The notes: generated by a model from the letters alone, not told the origin. A stretch of 64,000 nucleotides of DNA from Nocardioides carbamazepini (GCF_024614185.1 NZ_JAHTLF010000012.1:62001-126000), one strand, 5' to 3'. Shown: positions 1 to 8,463, counted from the first letter of the stretch. Made by a program: numbers and translations.

Positions 1-2
1 GA

Positions 3-1574
3 ACACTGACTTCCAACGACACCACCGCTGCGTCCACCCCTGTCACCGACGCCGCGGAGGGCCCGACCTTCCGCGACCTCGGTGTCATGCCGCTGATCTG
101 CGACGCGCTCGACCGCGCCGGGATCACCCACCCGTTCGCCATCCAGGAGATGACCCTCTCCGTCGCGCTCATGGGCACCGACCTGATCGGCCAGGCCCGC
201 ACCGGCACCGGCAAGACCCTCGCCTTCGGCATCCCGGTGATCCAGCGCAGTGTCGCGCCGAGCGACCCCGACTACGCGGAGATCCCGCAGGGCAAGCCGC
301 AGGCGCTGATCGTCGCGCCGACCCGCGAGCTCGCCCTCCAGGTGTCCAGCGACCTCGAGATCGCCAGCCGTGACCGCGGCCTGCGCGTCCTCACGATCTA
401 CGGCGGCGTCGGCTACGAGTCCCAGATCGAGGCCCTCGAGACCGGCGTCGACATCGTCATCGGCACCCCCGGTCGCCTCATCGACCTGGCCAACCGCCGG
501 GTCCTCGACCTGTCCCACGTGCACGCGCTCGTGCTCGACGAGGCCGACGAGATGCTCGACCTGGGCTTCCTCCCCGACGTGGAGAAGCTGCTCCGGATGA
601 CTCCCGAGACCCGGCAGACCATGCTGTTCTCGGCGACCATGCCCGCCGCGATCGTCTCGCTGGCCCGCATTCACATGCGGCACCCGATGAACATCCGCGC
701 CGAGTCGTCGTACGAGAACGCGACGGTGCCGGCCACCGCTCAGTTCATCTACCTCGCCCACGACCTCGACAAGCCGGAGATCATCGGCCGCCTCCTGCAG
801 GCCGAGGACGCCGACAAGATGATCGTCTTCACCCGCACCAAGCGCCAGGCGCAGCGGGTGGCCGACGACCTCGTCGAGCGCGGCTTCAAGGCCAGCCCGC
901 TGCACGGCGACATGGCCCAGGTGGCGCGGGAGAAGGCGCTGACCAGGTTCCGCGAGGACAAGATCAAGGTCCTCGTCGCGACCGACGTCGCTGCGCGCGG
1001 CATCGACGTCTCCGGCGTCAGCCACGTCGTCAACTACACCTGCCCCGAGGACGACAAGACCTATGTCCACCGGATCGGCCGCACCGGCCGCGCCGGCGCG
1101 TCGGGCATCGCGATCACGCTGGTCGACGCCACCGACGTGCACCGCTGGAAGATGATCAACAAGGCCCTCGACCTGCCCTTCGACGAGCCGATCGAGACCT
1201 ACTCCACCTCCGAGCACCTCTTCCACGACCAGGGCATCGCACCCGGCACCAAGGGCCGGATCGTTCCGCCGGCCCCGCCGGCACCCAAGGCCGACCGGGG
1301 CGACCGCGGCGACCGGGGCGACCGCGGCGAGCGGTCGGGTGAGCGGGGCGGCCGCTCCGGCGAGCGCCGCTCCGCTGAGCGCACCCGGACCCGGACCCGG
1401 ACCCGGACCCGGAGCGGCCAGCCCGTCGAGGGTGGCGCCGCGGAGCAGACCGGCGCCACCACCACCGCCGCCGAGGGTTCCGAGGGCGGCAACCGCAACC
1501 GGCGCCGCCGTCGCCGCGGCAGTGGCGGCGGGTCCGCGCCGGCCGCCGACTCCGCGTCGACCCCGTCGGCCTGA
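3..1574 (+). CDS. DEAD-box ATP-dependent RNA helicase (5' end outside window)
   Basis: ATP-dependent RNA unwinding enzyme of the cytoplasm. The reading frame is open to the left edge, and the Q-motif phenylalanine and FRDLGV segment lie upstream of the first ATG (87), so the true start is outside the window. Counting from that ATG, the motifs run in order: Walker A RTGTGKT (about 38-44), PTRELA, TPGR, DEAD (151-154), SAT (182-184), TDVAARGID and HRIGRTGR (from 328). The last ~100 residues are low complexity: RGD/RGE repeats, an (RT)n stretch and an arginine run before a Gly/Ser/Ala tail, a typical disordered RNA-binding extension of actinobacterial RhlE/DeaD-like helicases. Which subfamily it belongs to is not certain. 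It ends just before a strong hairpin shared with the convergent gene. Confidence 0.95.
   Translation, partial: TLTSNDTTAASTPVTDAAEGPTFRDLGVMPLICDALDRAGITHPFAIQEMTLSVALMGTDLIGQARTGTGKTLAFGIPVIQRSVAPSDPDYAEIPQGKPQALIVAPTRELALQVSSDLEIASRDRGLRVLTIYGGVGYESQIEALETGVDIVIGTPGRLIDLANRRVLDLSHVHALVLDEADEMLDLGFLPDVEKLLRMTPETRQTMLFSATMPAAIVSLARIHMRHPMNIRAESSYENATVPATAQFIYLAHDLDKPEIIGRLLQAEDADKMIVFTRTKRQAQRVADDLVERGFKASPLHGDMAQVAREKALTRFREDKIKVLVATDVAARGIDVSGVSHVVNYTCPEDDKTYVHRIGRTGRAGASGIAITLVDATDVHRWKMINKALDLPFDEPIETYSTSEHLFHDQGIAPGTKGRIVPPAPPAPKADRGDRGDRGDRGERSGERGGRSGERRSAERTRTRTRTRTRSGQPVEGGAAEQTGATTTAAEGSEGGNRNRRRRRRGSGGGSAPAADSASTPSA
1381..1412 (+). repeat. Hexanucleotide tandem repeat inside helicase tail
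   Basis: About five tandem copies of a CGGACC-type unit encode the alternating Arg-Thr run of the helicase C-terminus. It is preceded (about 1297-1330) by imperfect GACCGCGGC/GACCGGGGC units encoding the Arg-Gly-Asp repeats. Such tracts can change length by slippage in whole codons without breaking the frame. Confidence 0.7.
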
Positions 1575-1594
1575 CGACTGATCAGGACCTGACG

Positions 1595-1639
1595 GAACGC
1601 GAACGGAGCCCGGGCTGTGCCCGGGCTCCGTTCGCGTTC
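1595..1639. terminator. Bidirectional hairpin terminator
   Basis: A perfect 21-bp inverted repeat (1595-1615 and 1619-1639) with a 3-base TGT loop sits between two convergent stop codons (1574 and 1648). It has no clear U tract, which is common for actinobacterial terminators. It would serve both the helicase gene and the phosphodiesterase-fold gene. Confidence 0.85.
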
Positions 1640-1647
1640 GCTGGTAC

Positions 1648-2511
1648 TCAGACCTTGGGCGGCAGCGGCTCCACCCAGACGTTGCCGACCAGCATCGGGT
1701 GGTCGCTGATGCCGTTGTAGACCTTGCGGTAGTCGCTGAACTTCGTGCCGGTCCAGGTCGCGAGCATCCAGTCGGGCCCGGCCTTGGGCGGCACCGGACA
1801 GGGGTTGCGCTTGGTGCCACCGAGCGAGACCAGGTCGGTGGCCTTGGCCACCCGCTGGCAGAACTCGACGCGCTCGTTCATGTCACCCATGACCAGCACC
1901 GGCTTGCCCTTGGCGCCGAGTCGCTTGATGAGCTTGATCTCGCGCACGGTCGAGATGTCCCGCTCGGCCTCGAGGCCACCGGGGGCGTTGTGGATCGCCA
2001 CGACGTAGACGACGCGCTTGGTCGTGCGGTGCTTGAGCTTGACCCACGGGATCGCCCGCATCTTGCCCATGGACGGCCGGTAGATCTCGCCCTTCTCGAG
2101 GGCGTCGTACTCGCCGGTGTGCCAGGCGATCTGGATCGCGCCGCTGAAGTTGTCGAGGGTGCGGCGCGGGTAGAACTTGAACCGCGGCAGGCGGTTCTGC
2201 AGCACCTTCAGCTGCGACTGGTGCACCTCCTGGAAGGCCACGACGGTGCGCTTGTTGCTCTGCACCTCGGTGGCCGCCCGGTGCGCCCGGGTCGCGCCGC
2301 CGGGTGCCATCGAGGCGGTGAGGATGTTGAAGGACATCGCCCGGATCTCGAAGCCGCCACCCTTCTGGGAGGTGGCCGGGTCCGGGACCGTCACCGGCTC
2401 CGGGTTCGAGGGCGCCGCGACGGACTGCGCGGGCGCGAAGGTCACGGCGAGGGTCAGGACCGTCAGCGTGGCGACGGTCGTGGCGAGGTGCTTTCCGAGG
2501 TGGGCGAGCAT
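1648..2511 (-). CDS. Secreted endonuclease/exonuclease/phosphatase-family protein
   Basis: 287-residue exported protein of the EEP (DNase I-like) metal-dependent phosphoesterase superfamily; the substrate (nucleic acid, phospholipid or sugar phosphate) cannot be told. An N-terminal signal segment (about residues 8-32, ending near SVAA) precedes the EEP motifs: SFNI (Asn), AFQEVH (catalytic-metal Glu), AIHN, GDMNE (Asp/Asn) and a C-terminal SDHP. These cover the usual metal and phosphate ligands, so it is probably active. The ATG at 2511 is supported by a TAGGGT -10 box six bases upstream, suggesting a leaderless message. Two other EEP proteins lie in this window (21425-22795 and 30870-32000). 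Confidence 0.85.
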   Translation of the reverse strand: MLAHLGKHLATTVATLTVLTLAVTFAPAQSVAAPSNPEPVTVPDPATSQKGGGFEIRAMSFNILTASMAPGGATRAHRAATEVQSNKRTVVAFQEVHQSQLKVLQNRLPRFKFYPRRTLDNFSGAIQIAWHTGEYDALEKGEIYRPSMGKMRAIPWVKLKHRTTKRVVYVVAIHNAPGGLEAERDISTVREIKLIKRLGAKGKPVLVMGDMNERVEFCQRVAKATDLVSLGGTKRNPCPVPPKAGPDWMLATWTGTKFSDYRKVYNGISDHPMLVGNVWVEPLPPKV

Positions 2512-2517
2512 CCGGGC

Positions 2518-2523
2518 ACCCTA
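2518..2523 (-). promoter_or_regulatory. -10 box, leaderless EEP gene
   Basis: TAGGGT on the minus strand ends six bases before the ATG at 2511, placing transcription start on or next to the start codon. A loose TTGCCC -35 lies at 2543-2548. Confidence 0.6.
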
Positions 2524-2608
2524 GACAGACGCCCCCCGGACAGGGCAAATCGTGCCCGGCCCGACCTGGGGCTGCCGAGGCGCCTGGGGCTGGTGGGCTC
2601 AGCGTGGC

Positions 2609-3367
2609 TCAGACGGTGACGACGACCTTGGTGCCGATGGGCGCGAACTCCCACATCGCGATCGCGTTGGGTCGTGCCTGGCGGATGCAGCCGTGCGAGA
2701 GCGGGGTGCCGAGCTGGGCGATCGTCTGCACCGGCTCGCCCTCGTCGACCGGGATCGTGTGGAACCCGATCGCGGCCCCCTGCGTGCCCTGGGTGAACCG
2801 GACGAAGTACTCCATCGTGCCGGAGTCGTCGATGCCGATCGCGTTGCGGCTGCGGGAGTAGACGGCATAGGTGCCGGGCTCGAGATTGTCGTAGACACTG
2901 CCCGAGACGAGGTAGGTCCGCTCGACCGAGCCCGCTCCGTCGACCAGCCAGACCCGCTGCCGCTCCTCGCTGAACACCACCCGGCGGCCGGTGCCGGACG
3001 CCGCCGGCAGCTCGGTCGAACCGGACTCCGCCGCGATCGGGGTGCCGGCGTCGGCGAGCTCGCCGTTGACGGGACCGTCGAGCGCGAGGGCCTTCTCCGG
3101 ATCCGGGGTGTCCTCGCCGGCCGGCCGGTCGGCAGCCGGCGAGCCGGTCGCGGACGAGCCGGCACCCGACGAGCCGGCACTCGACGAGCCGGCGCCCGAC
3201 GAGCCGGCCGCGGCGGGCCCGCCGCTCGTCGGCAGTAGTCCGAACCCACCGGCGACGGCCACCGCTGTCACCGTCACCGCCGCGGCGACCGCGCCGATCC
3301 GGCCGTACCGCGGGCGGGTCCGGGCGCGGTGCCGGCCGCTCCCCCGGCGTACTGCGTGCTTCGCCAC
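2609..3367 (-). CDS. L,D-transpeptidase (YkuD fold), exported
   Basis: 252-residue envelope enzyme that would cross-link peptidoglycan stem peptides (3-3 links) or attach proteins to the wall. A basic N-terminus and one hydrophobic segment (about residues 23-45) act as signal or anchor. A flexible Ala/Ser/Gly linker with SAGSS-type repeats follows, and the C-terminal YkuD domain carries GFHTIP and the catalytic SHGCIRQ motif, with the nucleophilic Cys and its paired His. The domain is the short YkuD type without an Ig-like module. The start lies six bases downstream of the ParA-like gene's stop, so the two are probably cotranscribed. The Cys-His signature makes the family assignment firm. Confidence 0.9.
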   Translation of the reverse strand: MAKHAVRRGSGRHRARTRPRYGRIGAVAAAVTVTAVAVAGGFGLLPTSGGPAAAGSSGAGSSSAGSSGAGSSATGSPAADRPAGEDTPDPEKALALDGPVNGELADAGTPIAAESGSTELPAASGTGRRVVFSEERQRVWLVDGAGSVERTYLVSGSVYDNLEPGTYAVYSRSRNAIGIDDSGTMEYFVRFTQGTQGAAIGFHTIPVDEGEPVQTIAQLGTPLSHGCIRQARPNAIAMWEFAPIGTKVVVTV

Positions 3368-3373
3368 GGCGCC

Positions 3374-4177
3374 TCAGCGCCCCGCGCGGACGAGGAGTGC
3401 GGAGGCGACCTCGCGATAGGCCTGGGCGCCCTTGCTCGTGCGACTGGTCGCGAGGATCGAGCGTCCCGCGGCCGGCGCCTCGGCGAACTTGATGGTCTTG
3501 GGGATCGGCGGCTCGACGACCTCGAGGTCGTAGGTCTGCGAGATCGTCTCCAGGACGGTCCGCGCGTGGGTGGTCCGGCCGTCGTAGAGCGTCGGGAGGA
3601 CACCCCACACGGCCAGGTCGCGGTTGGTGAAGCGGCGTACGTCGTGGACGGTGTCGAGGAGCTGTCCGACGCCACGGTGCGACAGCGTCTCGCACTGGAG
3701 CGGGATGAGCACGCCCTCGGCCGCCGTGAGCGCCGCGACGGTGAGCACGCCGAGCGAGGGCGGGCAGTCGAGCAGGACCCAGTCGTAGCTCCGGCCACTC
3801 TCCCGGAGGTCGTCCATCACGGCGCGCAGGACGTGCTCGCGGCCGGTGCGGGTCAGCAGGTCCGCCTCCGCGCGGGCCAGCTCGATCGTCGCCGGCAGCA
3901 GGTCGACGCCGTCGTCGGTCTCGATGATCACCTCGCCGACGGCCGTACCCTTGGTCAGCACGTGGTGGATGGACAGCTCCAGGTCCTCGGGGTCGATCCC
4001 CAGCGAGAAGGTCAGGCAGGACTGCGGGTCGAGGTCGACCAGGAGCACCGACTGGTCCCGCTCCGCGAGGGCCGCGCCGATCGAGGCGACGCTGGTGGTC
4101 TTCGCGACGCCACCCTTCTGGTTGGCGACAGCGAGGATCGTGGGGGGAGCCGGCACGCTGTTCATCACCACCATCAT
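3374..4177 (-). CDS. ParA/MinD-like ATPase
   Basis: 267-residue cytoplasmic P-loop ATPase of the ParA/Soj family. It shows the deviant Walker A KGGVAKTT near the N-terminus, the Walker A' LVDLDPQ and Walker B LLDCPPSLG. Family members position chromosomes, plasmids or protein clusters. No parB gene or parS-like cluster is nearby, so this looks like an orphan ParA of the kind found away from oriC in actinobacteria, not the main segregation protein. Two adjacent ATGs (4177, 4174) and a third at 4165 are all possible starts; the longest is given. It heads a probable two-gene unit with the L,D-transpeptidase and is divergent from the SDR gene with under 60 bases between. Confidence 0.9.
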   Translation of the reverse strand: MMVVMNSVPAPPTILAVANQKGGVAKTTSVASIGAALAERDQSVLLVDLDPQSCLTFSLGIDPEDLELSIHHVLTKGTAVGEVIIETDDGVDLLPATIELARAEADLLTRTGREHVLRAVMDDLRESGRSYDWVLLDCPPSLGVLTVAALTAAEGVLIPLQCETLSHRGVGQLLDTVHDVRRFTNRDLAVWGVLPTLYDGRTTHARTVLETISQTYDLEVVEPPIPKTIKFAEAPAAGRSILATSRTSKGAQAYREVASALLVRAGR

Positions 4178-4222
4178 GCCGGATGCCCTGCGGCGCGTCC
4201 CCGCACCGGGCCGCCGGACTCC

Positions 4223-4228
4223 TACTCT
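4223..4228 (+). promoter_or_regulatory. -10 box, leaderless SDR gene
   Basis: TACTCT lies six bases before the ATG at 4235, consistent with a leaderless message. Confidence 0.55.
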
Positions 4229-4234
4229 TGCGAC

Positions 4235-4996
4235 ATGCCCACCGCCCTCGTCACCGGCGCGACCGCCGGCATCGGCCTGGAGTTCGCCCGCCAGCTCGCC
4301 GCCCGCGGCCACGACCTGGTCCTCGTGGCCCGCGACGAGGCCCGGCTCGCGGCCGTCGCCGAGGAGCTCGGCTCGTCGTACGGCGTCGCGGTGGAGGTGC
4401 TCCCCGCCGACCTGACCGCGCCCGACGCCCTGGCGCGGGTCGAGACCCGGCTGGCGGACCGCGCCGCGCCCGTCGACCTGCTGGTCAACAACGCCGGGTT
4501 CGGCCTCAGGCGACGCTTCCTCGACAACCCGGTCGACGTCGAGCAGGCCCAGCAGGACGTGCTGGTCCGCGCGGTGCTGCGGCTCACCCACGCGGCCCTC
4601 GGCGGCATGGTCGAGCGCCGGCACGGCGGCGTGATCAACGTGTCGAGCGTCGCGGCCTTCCTCCCCCGCGGCACCTACAGCGCGGCGAAGGCGTGGGTGA
4701 ACTCGTTCAGCGCCTGGGCGCACCAGGAGTACGCCGGGCAGGGCGTCACGGTGATGGCGCTGTGCCCCGGCTTCGTGAAGACGGAGTTCCACCAGCGCCT
4801 CGGCATCGACCGCGACTCCTCCGCCCCCCGGCTGCTCTGGCTCGAACCCGAGCGGCTGGTCCGCGACGCCCTCGCCGACTTCGACCGCGGTCGCGCGATG
4901 TCGATCCCCTCGAAGCGCTACAAGACCATCGTCACCGCCAGCCGCCTGGTCCCCCGCTCGGCCCTGCAGCGACTCCAGTCCCTCGGCCGCAAGTGA
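4235..4996 (+). CDS. Short-chain dehydrogenase/reductase
   Basis: 253-residue NAD(P)-dependent oxidoreductase of the classical SDR family. The sequence shows the nucleotide-binding TGATAGIG at residues 7-14, NNAG, the catalytic Ser in NVSSVA and the YSAAK catalytic Tyr/Lys pair, followed by PGFVKT. The C-terminus (SIPSKRYK, then Arg/Leu-rich) resembles actinobacterial SDRs annotated as lipid- or ketoacyl-acting, but the substrate cannot be predicted. The start follows from the -10 box six bases upstream; longer upstream frames run antisense to the ParA gene and are not coding. The gene ends four bases before a repeat cluster that separates it from the convergent MarC gene. Confidence 0.9.
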   Translation: MPTALVTGATAGIGLEFARQLAARGHDLVLVARDEARLAAVAEELGSSYGVAVEVLPADLTAPDALARVETRLADRAAPVDLLVNNAGFGLRRRFLDNPVDVEQAQQDVLVRAVLRLTHAALGGMVERRHGGVINVSSVAAFLPRGTYSAAKAWVNSFSAWAHQEYAGQGVTVMALCPGFVKTEFHQRLGIDRDSSAPRLLWLEPERLVRDALADFDRGRAMSIPSKRYKTIVTASRLVPRSALQRLQSLGRK

Positions 4997-4998
4997 CG

Positions 4999-5144
4999 TT
5001 GAGTCGTCGCATCTGACCGGTCGAGTCGTCGCATCTGACCGGTCGAGTTCGACTCCGATGCAGAACTCGGCAACCGAGCAGGTCAGAAGTGACGACTCAT
5101 GGAGTCAGATCTGACGACTCAACGGGTCAGATGCGACGACTCAA
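4999..5144. repeat. Inverted/direct repeat cluster between convergent genes
   Basis: Five copies of a ~19-base unit with core GAGTCGTCGCATCTGACC fill the gap between the SDR and MarC genes. Two are forward (5000-5018, 5022-5040) and three are in reverse complement (5081-5100, 5104-5122, 5125-5144). The outermost copies (4999-5018 and 5125-5144) are exact 20-base inverted repeats, so the whole region could fold into one long hairpin with internal alternatives. A terminator function is likely; the repeated design is unusual. Confidence 0.85.
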
Positions 5145-5165
5145 CACTTCAACAGGGCCAGCAGT

Positions 5166-5774
5166 TCAGCCTTCGCCGGCGATGAAGGCGCGGACGGCGT
5201 CGGCGACGAGCTGGACGGCGATGGCGGAGAGCAGGAGGCCGGCGATCCGGGTGACGAGCAGGACACCGCCCTCACGGATCAGGCGGAGGATGGGCAGCGA
5301 GTAGCGCATCGCGGCCCACAGGGCGAGGTGGACACCGATGACGCCGAGAGCGACCGCGATGCCGTCGCCCCAGGTGTCGATGTCCTGCACGAAGAGCATG
5401 GTGGCGACGATGGCGCCGGGGCCGGCGAGGAGCGGCGTGCCGAGCGGGACCAGCGCGATGTTGGCATCGGTCGATGCTGTCATCGCCTCCTCCTTGCCGG
5501 TCAGCAGCTCGAGCGCGACGAGGAGCAGCAGCAGGCCGCCGGCGCATTGGAGGGCGGGCAGGGAGATGTGCAGGTAGTTGAGGATCTGCTGGCCGAAGAA
5601 CGCGAACAGCGTGATCACCAGGAAGGACACCGCCACGGCCTGCCAGGCGGCGCGGCGGGCCGTGGCCGGACTGCGACCCGCGGTGAGCGACAGGAAGATC
5701 GGCACCGTGCCGACCGGGTCCATGATGACGAAGAGGGTGACGAAGACCTCCACGAGCAGGACGTACTCGATCAT
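5166..5774 (-). CDS. MarC family integral membrane protein
   Basis: 202-residue inner-membrane protein with about six transmembrane helices, matching the MarC/NAAT family in length and in the early FVIMDPVGTVPIFL motif and the central PLGTPLLAGPGAI motif. The function of MarC proteins is unsettled: the name came from a disputed link to multiple antibiotic resistance, and some archaeal relatives transport neutral amino acids. The ATG at 5774 overlaps the stop of the PHP-domain gene by four bases (ATGA), so translation is coupled to it. This MarC-PHP pairing recurs in actinobacteria. Confidence 0.88.
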   Translation of the reverse strand: MIEYVLLVEVFVTLFVIMDPVGTVPIFLSLTAGRSPATARRAAWQAVAVSFLVITLFAFFGQQILNYLHISLPALQCAGGLLLLLVALELLTGKEEAMTASTDANIALVPLGTPLLAGPGAIVATMLFVQDIDTWGDGIAVALGVIGVHLALWAAMRYSLPILRLIREGGVLLVTRIAGLLLSAIAVQLVADAVRAFIAGEG

Positions 5775-6643
5775 CGGCGTTCCCGTCCGACCAGGCCCGT
5801 CGGGGAGCCGAGGGCGGCGGCCCGCTCGAGGATCCGGTCCAGCTGGCCCGGTGCGGTCGTCTCGCTGCCGAGGTCGTGCCCGGTCTTGCCGGTGCCATGG
5901 TGGTCGCTGGCGCCGGTGACCACCAGACCGAGCCGGGCGGCGATCCCCCGCAGCCCGGACCGGGCCATCCGGTCGTGGTCGAGGTGGTCGACCTCGATGC
6001 CGCTGAGCCCGGCACCGGCCAGGTCGGCGAACGCCGCCTCGTCGAGGACCGCCGCGGAGCCCCGACCCCACGGGTGGGCGACCACGGCGACGCCGCCGGC
6101 TCCGGTGACCAGGCCGAGCATGGTGACCAGGTCGGCGGCGTACCGGTCGACGAAGGCCGGGCCGCCGTCGTACAGGTACCGGGCGAACGCCTCGTCGCGG
6201 TCCCGCACCGCGCCGAGTCGCACCAGCAGGTCCGCGACGTGCGGCCGTCCGGTGACCCGGTTGTCGGGGCTGACCTCGGCCAGCGCCTCCTCCGTCACCG
6301 GGATGCCGAGCTCCCGCAGCCGGGCGAGCATCCCCGGCACGCGGTCCTCCCGGCCCACGACGATCCGGTCGAGCTCGGCCCGCAGTGACGGGTCGTCGGG
6401 GTCGGGGAGGTAGGCCAGCAGGTGCACACCCGCGTCGCGGTAGCGGGTGCTGATCTCGATCCCTCGGACGAGGCCGATGCCGGCCTCCTCGGCGGCGGCG
6501 GCCGCCTCCCCCCAGCCCGCGGTGGTGTCGTGGTCGGTGAGGGCGACGACGTCCAGCCCGGCCACGGCCGCGGCCCGCACCAGATCGGCGGGCGACGCGG
6601 TGCCGTCGCTGACGCTGGAGTGCGTATGGAGGTCGATCGTCAC
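5771..6643 (-). CDS. PHP-domain phosphoesterase
   Basis: 290-residue cytoplasmic metal-dependent phosphoesterase of the PHP superfamily. Metal-binding motifs appear in order: DLHTHSSVSDG at residues 4-14, LTDHD, a mid-protein Glu in RGIEIS, VAHP and GASDHH. The pattern and length fit the TrpH/RnaAM-type PHP proteins, which dephosphorylate 3',5'-nucleotides or trim RNA 5' ends; which of these applies here is inference. The start is GTG at 6643 with a TAGCCT box six bases upstream, suggesting leaderless initiation. It is the first gene of the PHP-MarC unit. Confidence 0.88.
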   Translation of the reverse strand: MTIDLHTHSSVSDGTASPADLVRAAAVAGLDVVALTDHDTTAGWGEAAAAAEEAGIGLVRGIEISTRYRDAGVHLLAYLPDPDDPSLRAELDRIVVGREDRVPGMLARLRELGIPVTEEALAEVSPDNRVTGRPHVADLLVRLGAVRDRDEAFARYLYDGGPAFVDRYAADLVTMLGLVTGAGGVAVVAHPWGRGSAAVLDEAAFADLAGAGLSGIEVDHLDHDRMARSGLRGIAARLGLVVTGASDHHGTGKTGHDLGSETTAPGQLDRILERAAALGSPTGLVGRERR

Positions 6644-6649
6644 CGTACG

Positions 6650-6655
6650 AGGCTA
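6650..6655 (-). promoter_or_regulatory. -10 box, leaderless PHP gene
   Basis: TAGCCT on the minus strand is separated by six bases (CGTACG) from the GTG start at 6643. Confidence 0.55.
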
Positions 6656-6678
6656 GTGCCCGCGCGCGGTCCAGGACG

Positions 6679-8388
6679 TCAGGCGGCGACCTTCACCTGC
6701 TCGGTCGTCCGGTCCGGGACGGTGACCCCGGCGGGCGGTGCGGGCCGGGCCGGGCGGGTGAGGTGCGTTCCGACATCCCGCGTCGCGGGGGTGACGAGGT
6801 AGGCCACCAGGACGGCGGCGCCGATCCGGGGCAGGTCGGCGAACGAGCGGTAGGTCAGGTGCAGCGGCTCGCAGCGGGGCGAGAACTTCGCCTTGAACGC
6901 GTGGAGGGAGGCGAACCCGTACAGCGGCTCGAGCACCCGGGCCGAACGCTCGAGGCCCCGCTGCAGCCAGCCGTCCGGCTCGCCCGCGCTGCGCGCCAGC
7001 GGCGCCGCCGACAGCGACACGACCCGGGCGCCCTCCTCCCGGAAGGCCAGGCACGACTCGGCGATCAGGAACTCGATCACCGGCCGGAAGCCGTCGTCGG
7101 GCCGGCGCATCAGGTCCAGGGTCCACCCGTCGACACGGCCGCCTCCCCCGTGGACGGGCAGCCACGAGAGGAACCCGTGCACCCGGTCGTCGGCGTCGAG
7201 GGCCAGCGCGACCCGCACCCGCGGGTCCATCGCGTGGTCGACCCCGCCGAGCGTGAAGCCGAGCTCGGGGGTCCGCTGACGCCGCAGCCAGCCCTCGCTG
7301 ATCGCCCGGACCTGGGCGACGACCCGCGGGTCGGCGTCGGCCAGTACGACGAGCTCGAAGCGGATGCCGTCGCGGGCAGCGCGGTTGCGCGCCGTACGGA
7401 CGTCCTGCCACCTCTTCCCGCGGAACTCCAGCCCGGGGAGGTCGAGCAGGGTGTCCTCACCGATCTGCAGGCTGCGCCCGCCGATGGCTCGCGCGACCCG
7501 CCCGCTGACCGCGAAGTGACTGGGGATGAGGTGCTCGTCGGCGCAGAAGGCGGCGAACGTGGCCGGTGCGCGGTCCCGCCAGCCGGCCGTGCCGATCGGG
7601 TCGCCGAGGGCGAGGGCGATGCCGAGGTGGCGACGGTAGGCGATGTACCCCTCGCCCCGCGGGTCGTAGAAGTAGCGCACGCCCGGCCACGTGGTCATCC
7701 ACGAGATCGAGCCGCCGCCCTCGCGTTGCAGGTGACCGACGGCCCGGTCCCGGTTGACGACGGGGCTGCGCCGGGGGCCGATCGCCGATCCGATCAGCAG
7801 GCCGCCGGCGACCGCGACCAGGTGGACGACGTCCGCGAGGTGACCGACGGCGAGGAGCGCGACGACCGCGTAGCCGACCAGCGCGCCCCGGGCGACCCGG
7901 CGCATCGCGGTGCCGAGGAAGGCGGTCATCGCCGCTCCGACGGCCAGCGCCCCTCCCGAGGGCCCCACGTCCAGGGCCTGACGGAGGGACTCCGGGCCGA
8001 CGGCCAGGATCAGCGCGCTGGCGACCAGCACGCTGCCGACCTGGGTGCCCAGCCACAGCAACGCGGTCCGTAGCGTGCCGAGCCGGGGCTCGGCGTAGCC
8101 GACCGCGACCCCGAAGCTCAGCAGCACGGGCAGGTAGCACCAGGGCGCGATGGCCAGCAGCGGCCCGGTGAGCACGGACCACCAGCGGCCGCCCTCGAGC
8201 GCGCTCGGTCCGTAGGCGAGGTCCCGCGCCCAGGCGTGGCCGAGTATGTCGCCGGTGAGGGCGCCGGTGCCGAGCCCGACCACGACGATGAGGAGCAGTC
8301 CGAGGGCGGTGAACGGCCGGCGCCGCACCGCGGTGAAGCGGCGCGATGCGGGGAACGACTCGCGGGCGGTGGCTTCCTTGGCTGGCAT
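6679..8388 (-). CDS. Rhomboid-like membrane domain fused to DUF2156 aminoacyl-lipid transferase domain
   Basis: 569-residue membrane protein. The N-terminal ~200 residues hold about six transmembrane helices that look rhomboid-like: GRWWSVLTGPLL near residue 67 resembles the rhomboid WR loop, GPSGG at 142-146 matches the serine motif, and H189 lies in a later Gly-rich helix. The cytoplasmic C-terminal half (about 215-520) matches DUF2156, the GNAT-like catalytic domain of MprF/LysX-type lysyl-phosphatidylglycerol synthases (EGYIAYRRHLG...ALGDPIG). The likely role is aminoacyl transfer to a membrane lipid. Whether the rhomboid part is a protease or only a membrane scaffold is open. It is monocistronic or last in a unit with 8464-9162. 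Confidence 0.8.
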   Translation of the reverse strand: MPAKEATARESFPASRRFTAVRRRPFTALGLLLIVVVGLGTGALTGDILGHAWARDLAYGPSALEGGRWWSVLTGPLLAIAPWCYLPVLLSFGVAVGYAEPRLGTLRTALLWLGTQVGSVLVASALILAVGPESLRQALDVGPSGGALAVGAAMTAFLGTAMRRVARGALVGYAVVALLAVGHLADVVHLVAVAGGLLIGSAIGPRRSPVVNRDRAVGHLQREGGGSISWMTTWPGVRYFYDPRGEGYIAYRRHLGIALALGDPIGTAGWRDRAPATFAAFCADEHLIPSHFAVSGRVARAIGGRSLQIGEDTLLDLPGLEFRGKRWQDVRTARNRAARDGIRFELVVLADADPRVVAQVRAISEGWLRRQRTPELGFTLGGVDHAMDPRVRVALALDADDRVHGFLSWLPVHGGGGRVDGWTLDLMRRPDDGFRPVIEFLIAESCLAFREEGARVVSLSAAPLARSAGEPDGWLQRGLERSARVLEPLYGFASLHAFKAKFSPRCEPLHLTYRSFADLPRIGAAVLVAYLVTPATRDVGTHLTRPARPAPPAGVTVPDRTTEQVKVAA

Positions 8389-8463
8389 GCCTCCAGCCTC
8401 GCCGGGCGGGGCCGTGAGGTCAGTAGCGCACCGACCCGACCTGGGGTGGTGCGTGCACCACCC

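Noticed and set aside
1297..1412. Regulatory repeat array inside the helicase gene
   Set aside because: The repeats are in frame and encode typical disordered Arg-rich tails of this helicase family.
3374..4177. Partition locus near the replication origin
   Set aside because: No parB, dnaA, gyrB, rnpA or parS-like repeats are present; the ParA-like gene appears to be an orphan.
4999..5144. CRISPR-like array or attachment site
   Set aside because: Inverted as well as direct copies, no integrase, tRNA or mobile genes beside it; better explained as a terminator repeat.
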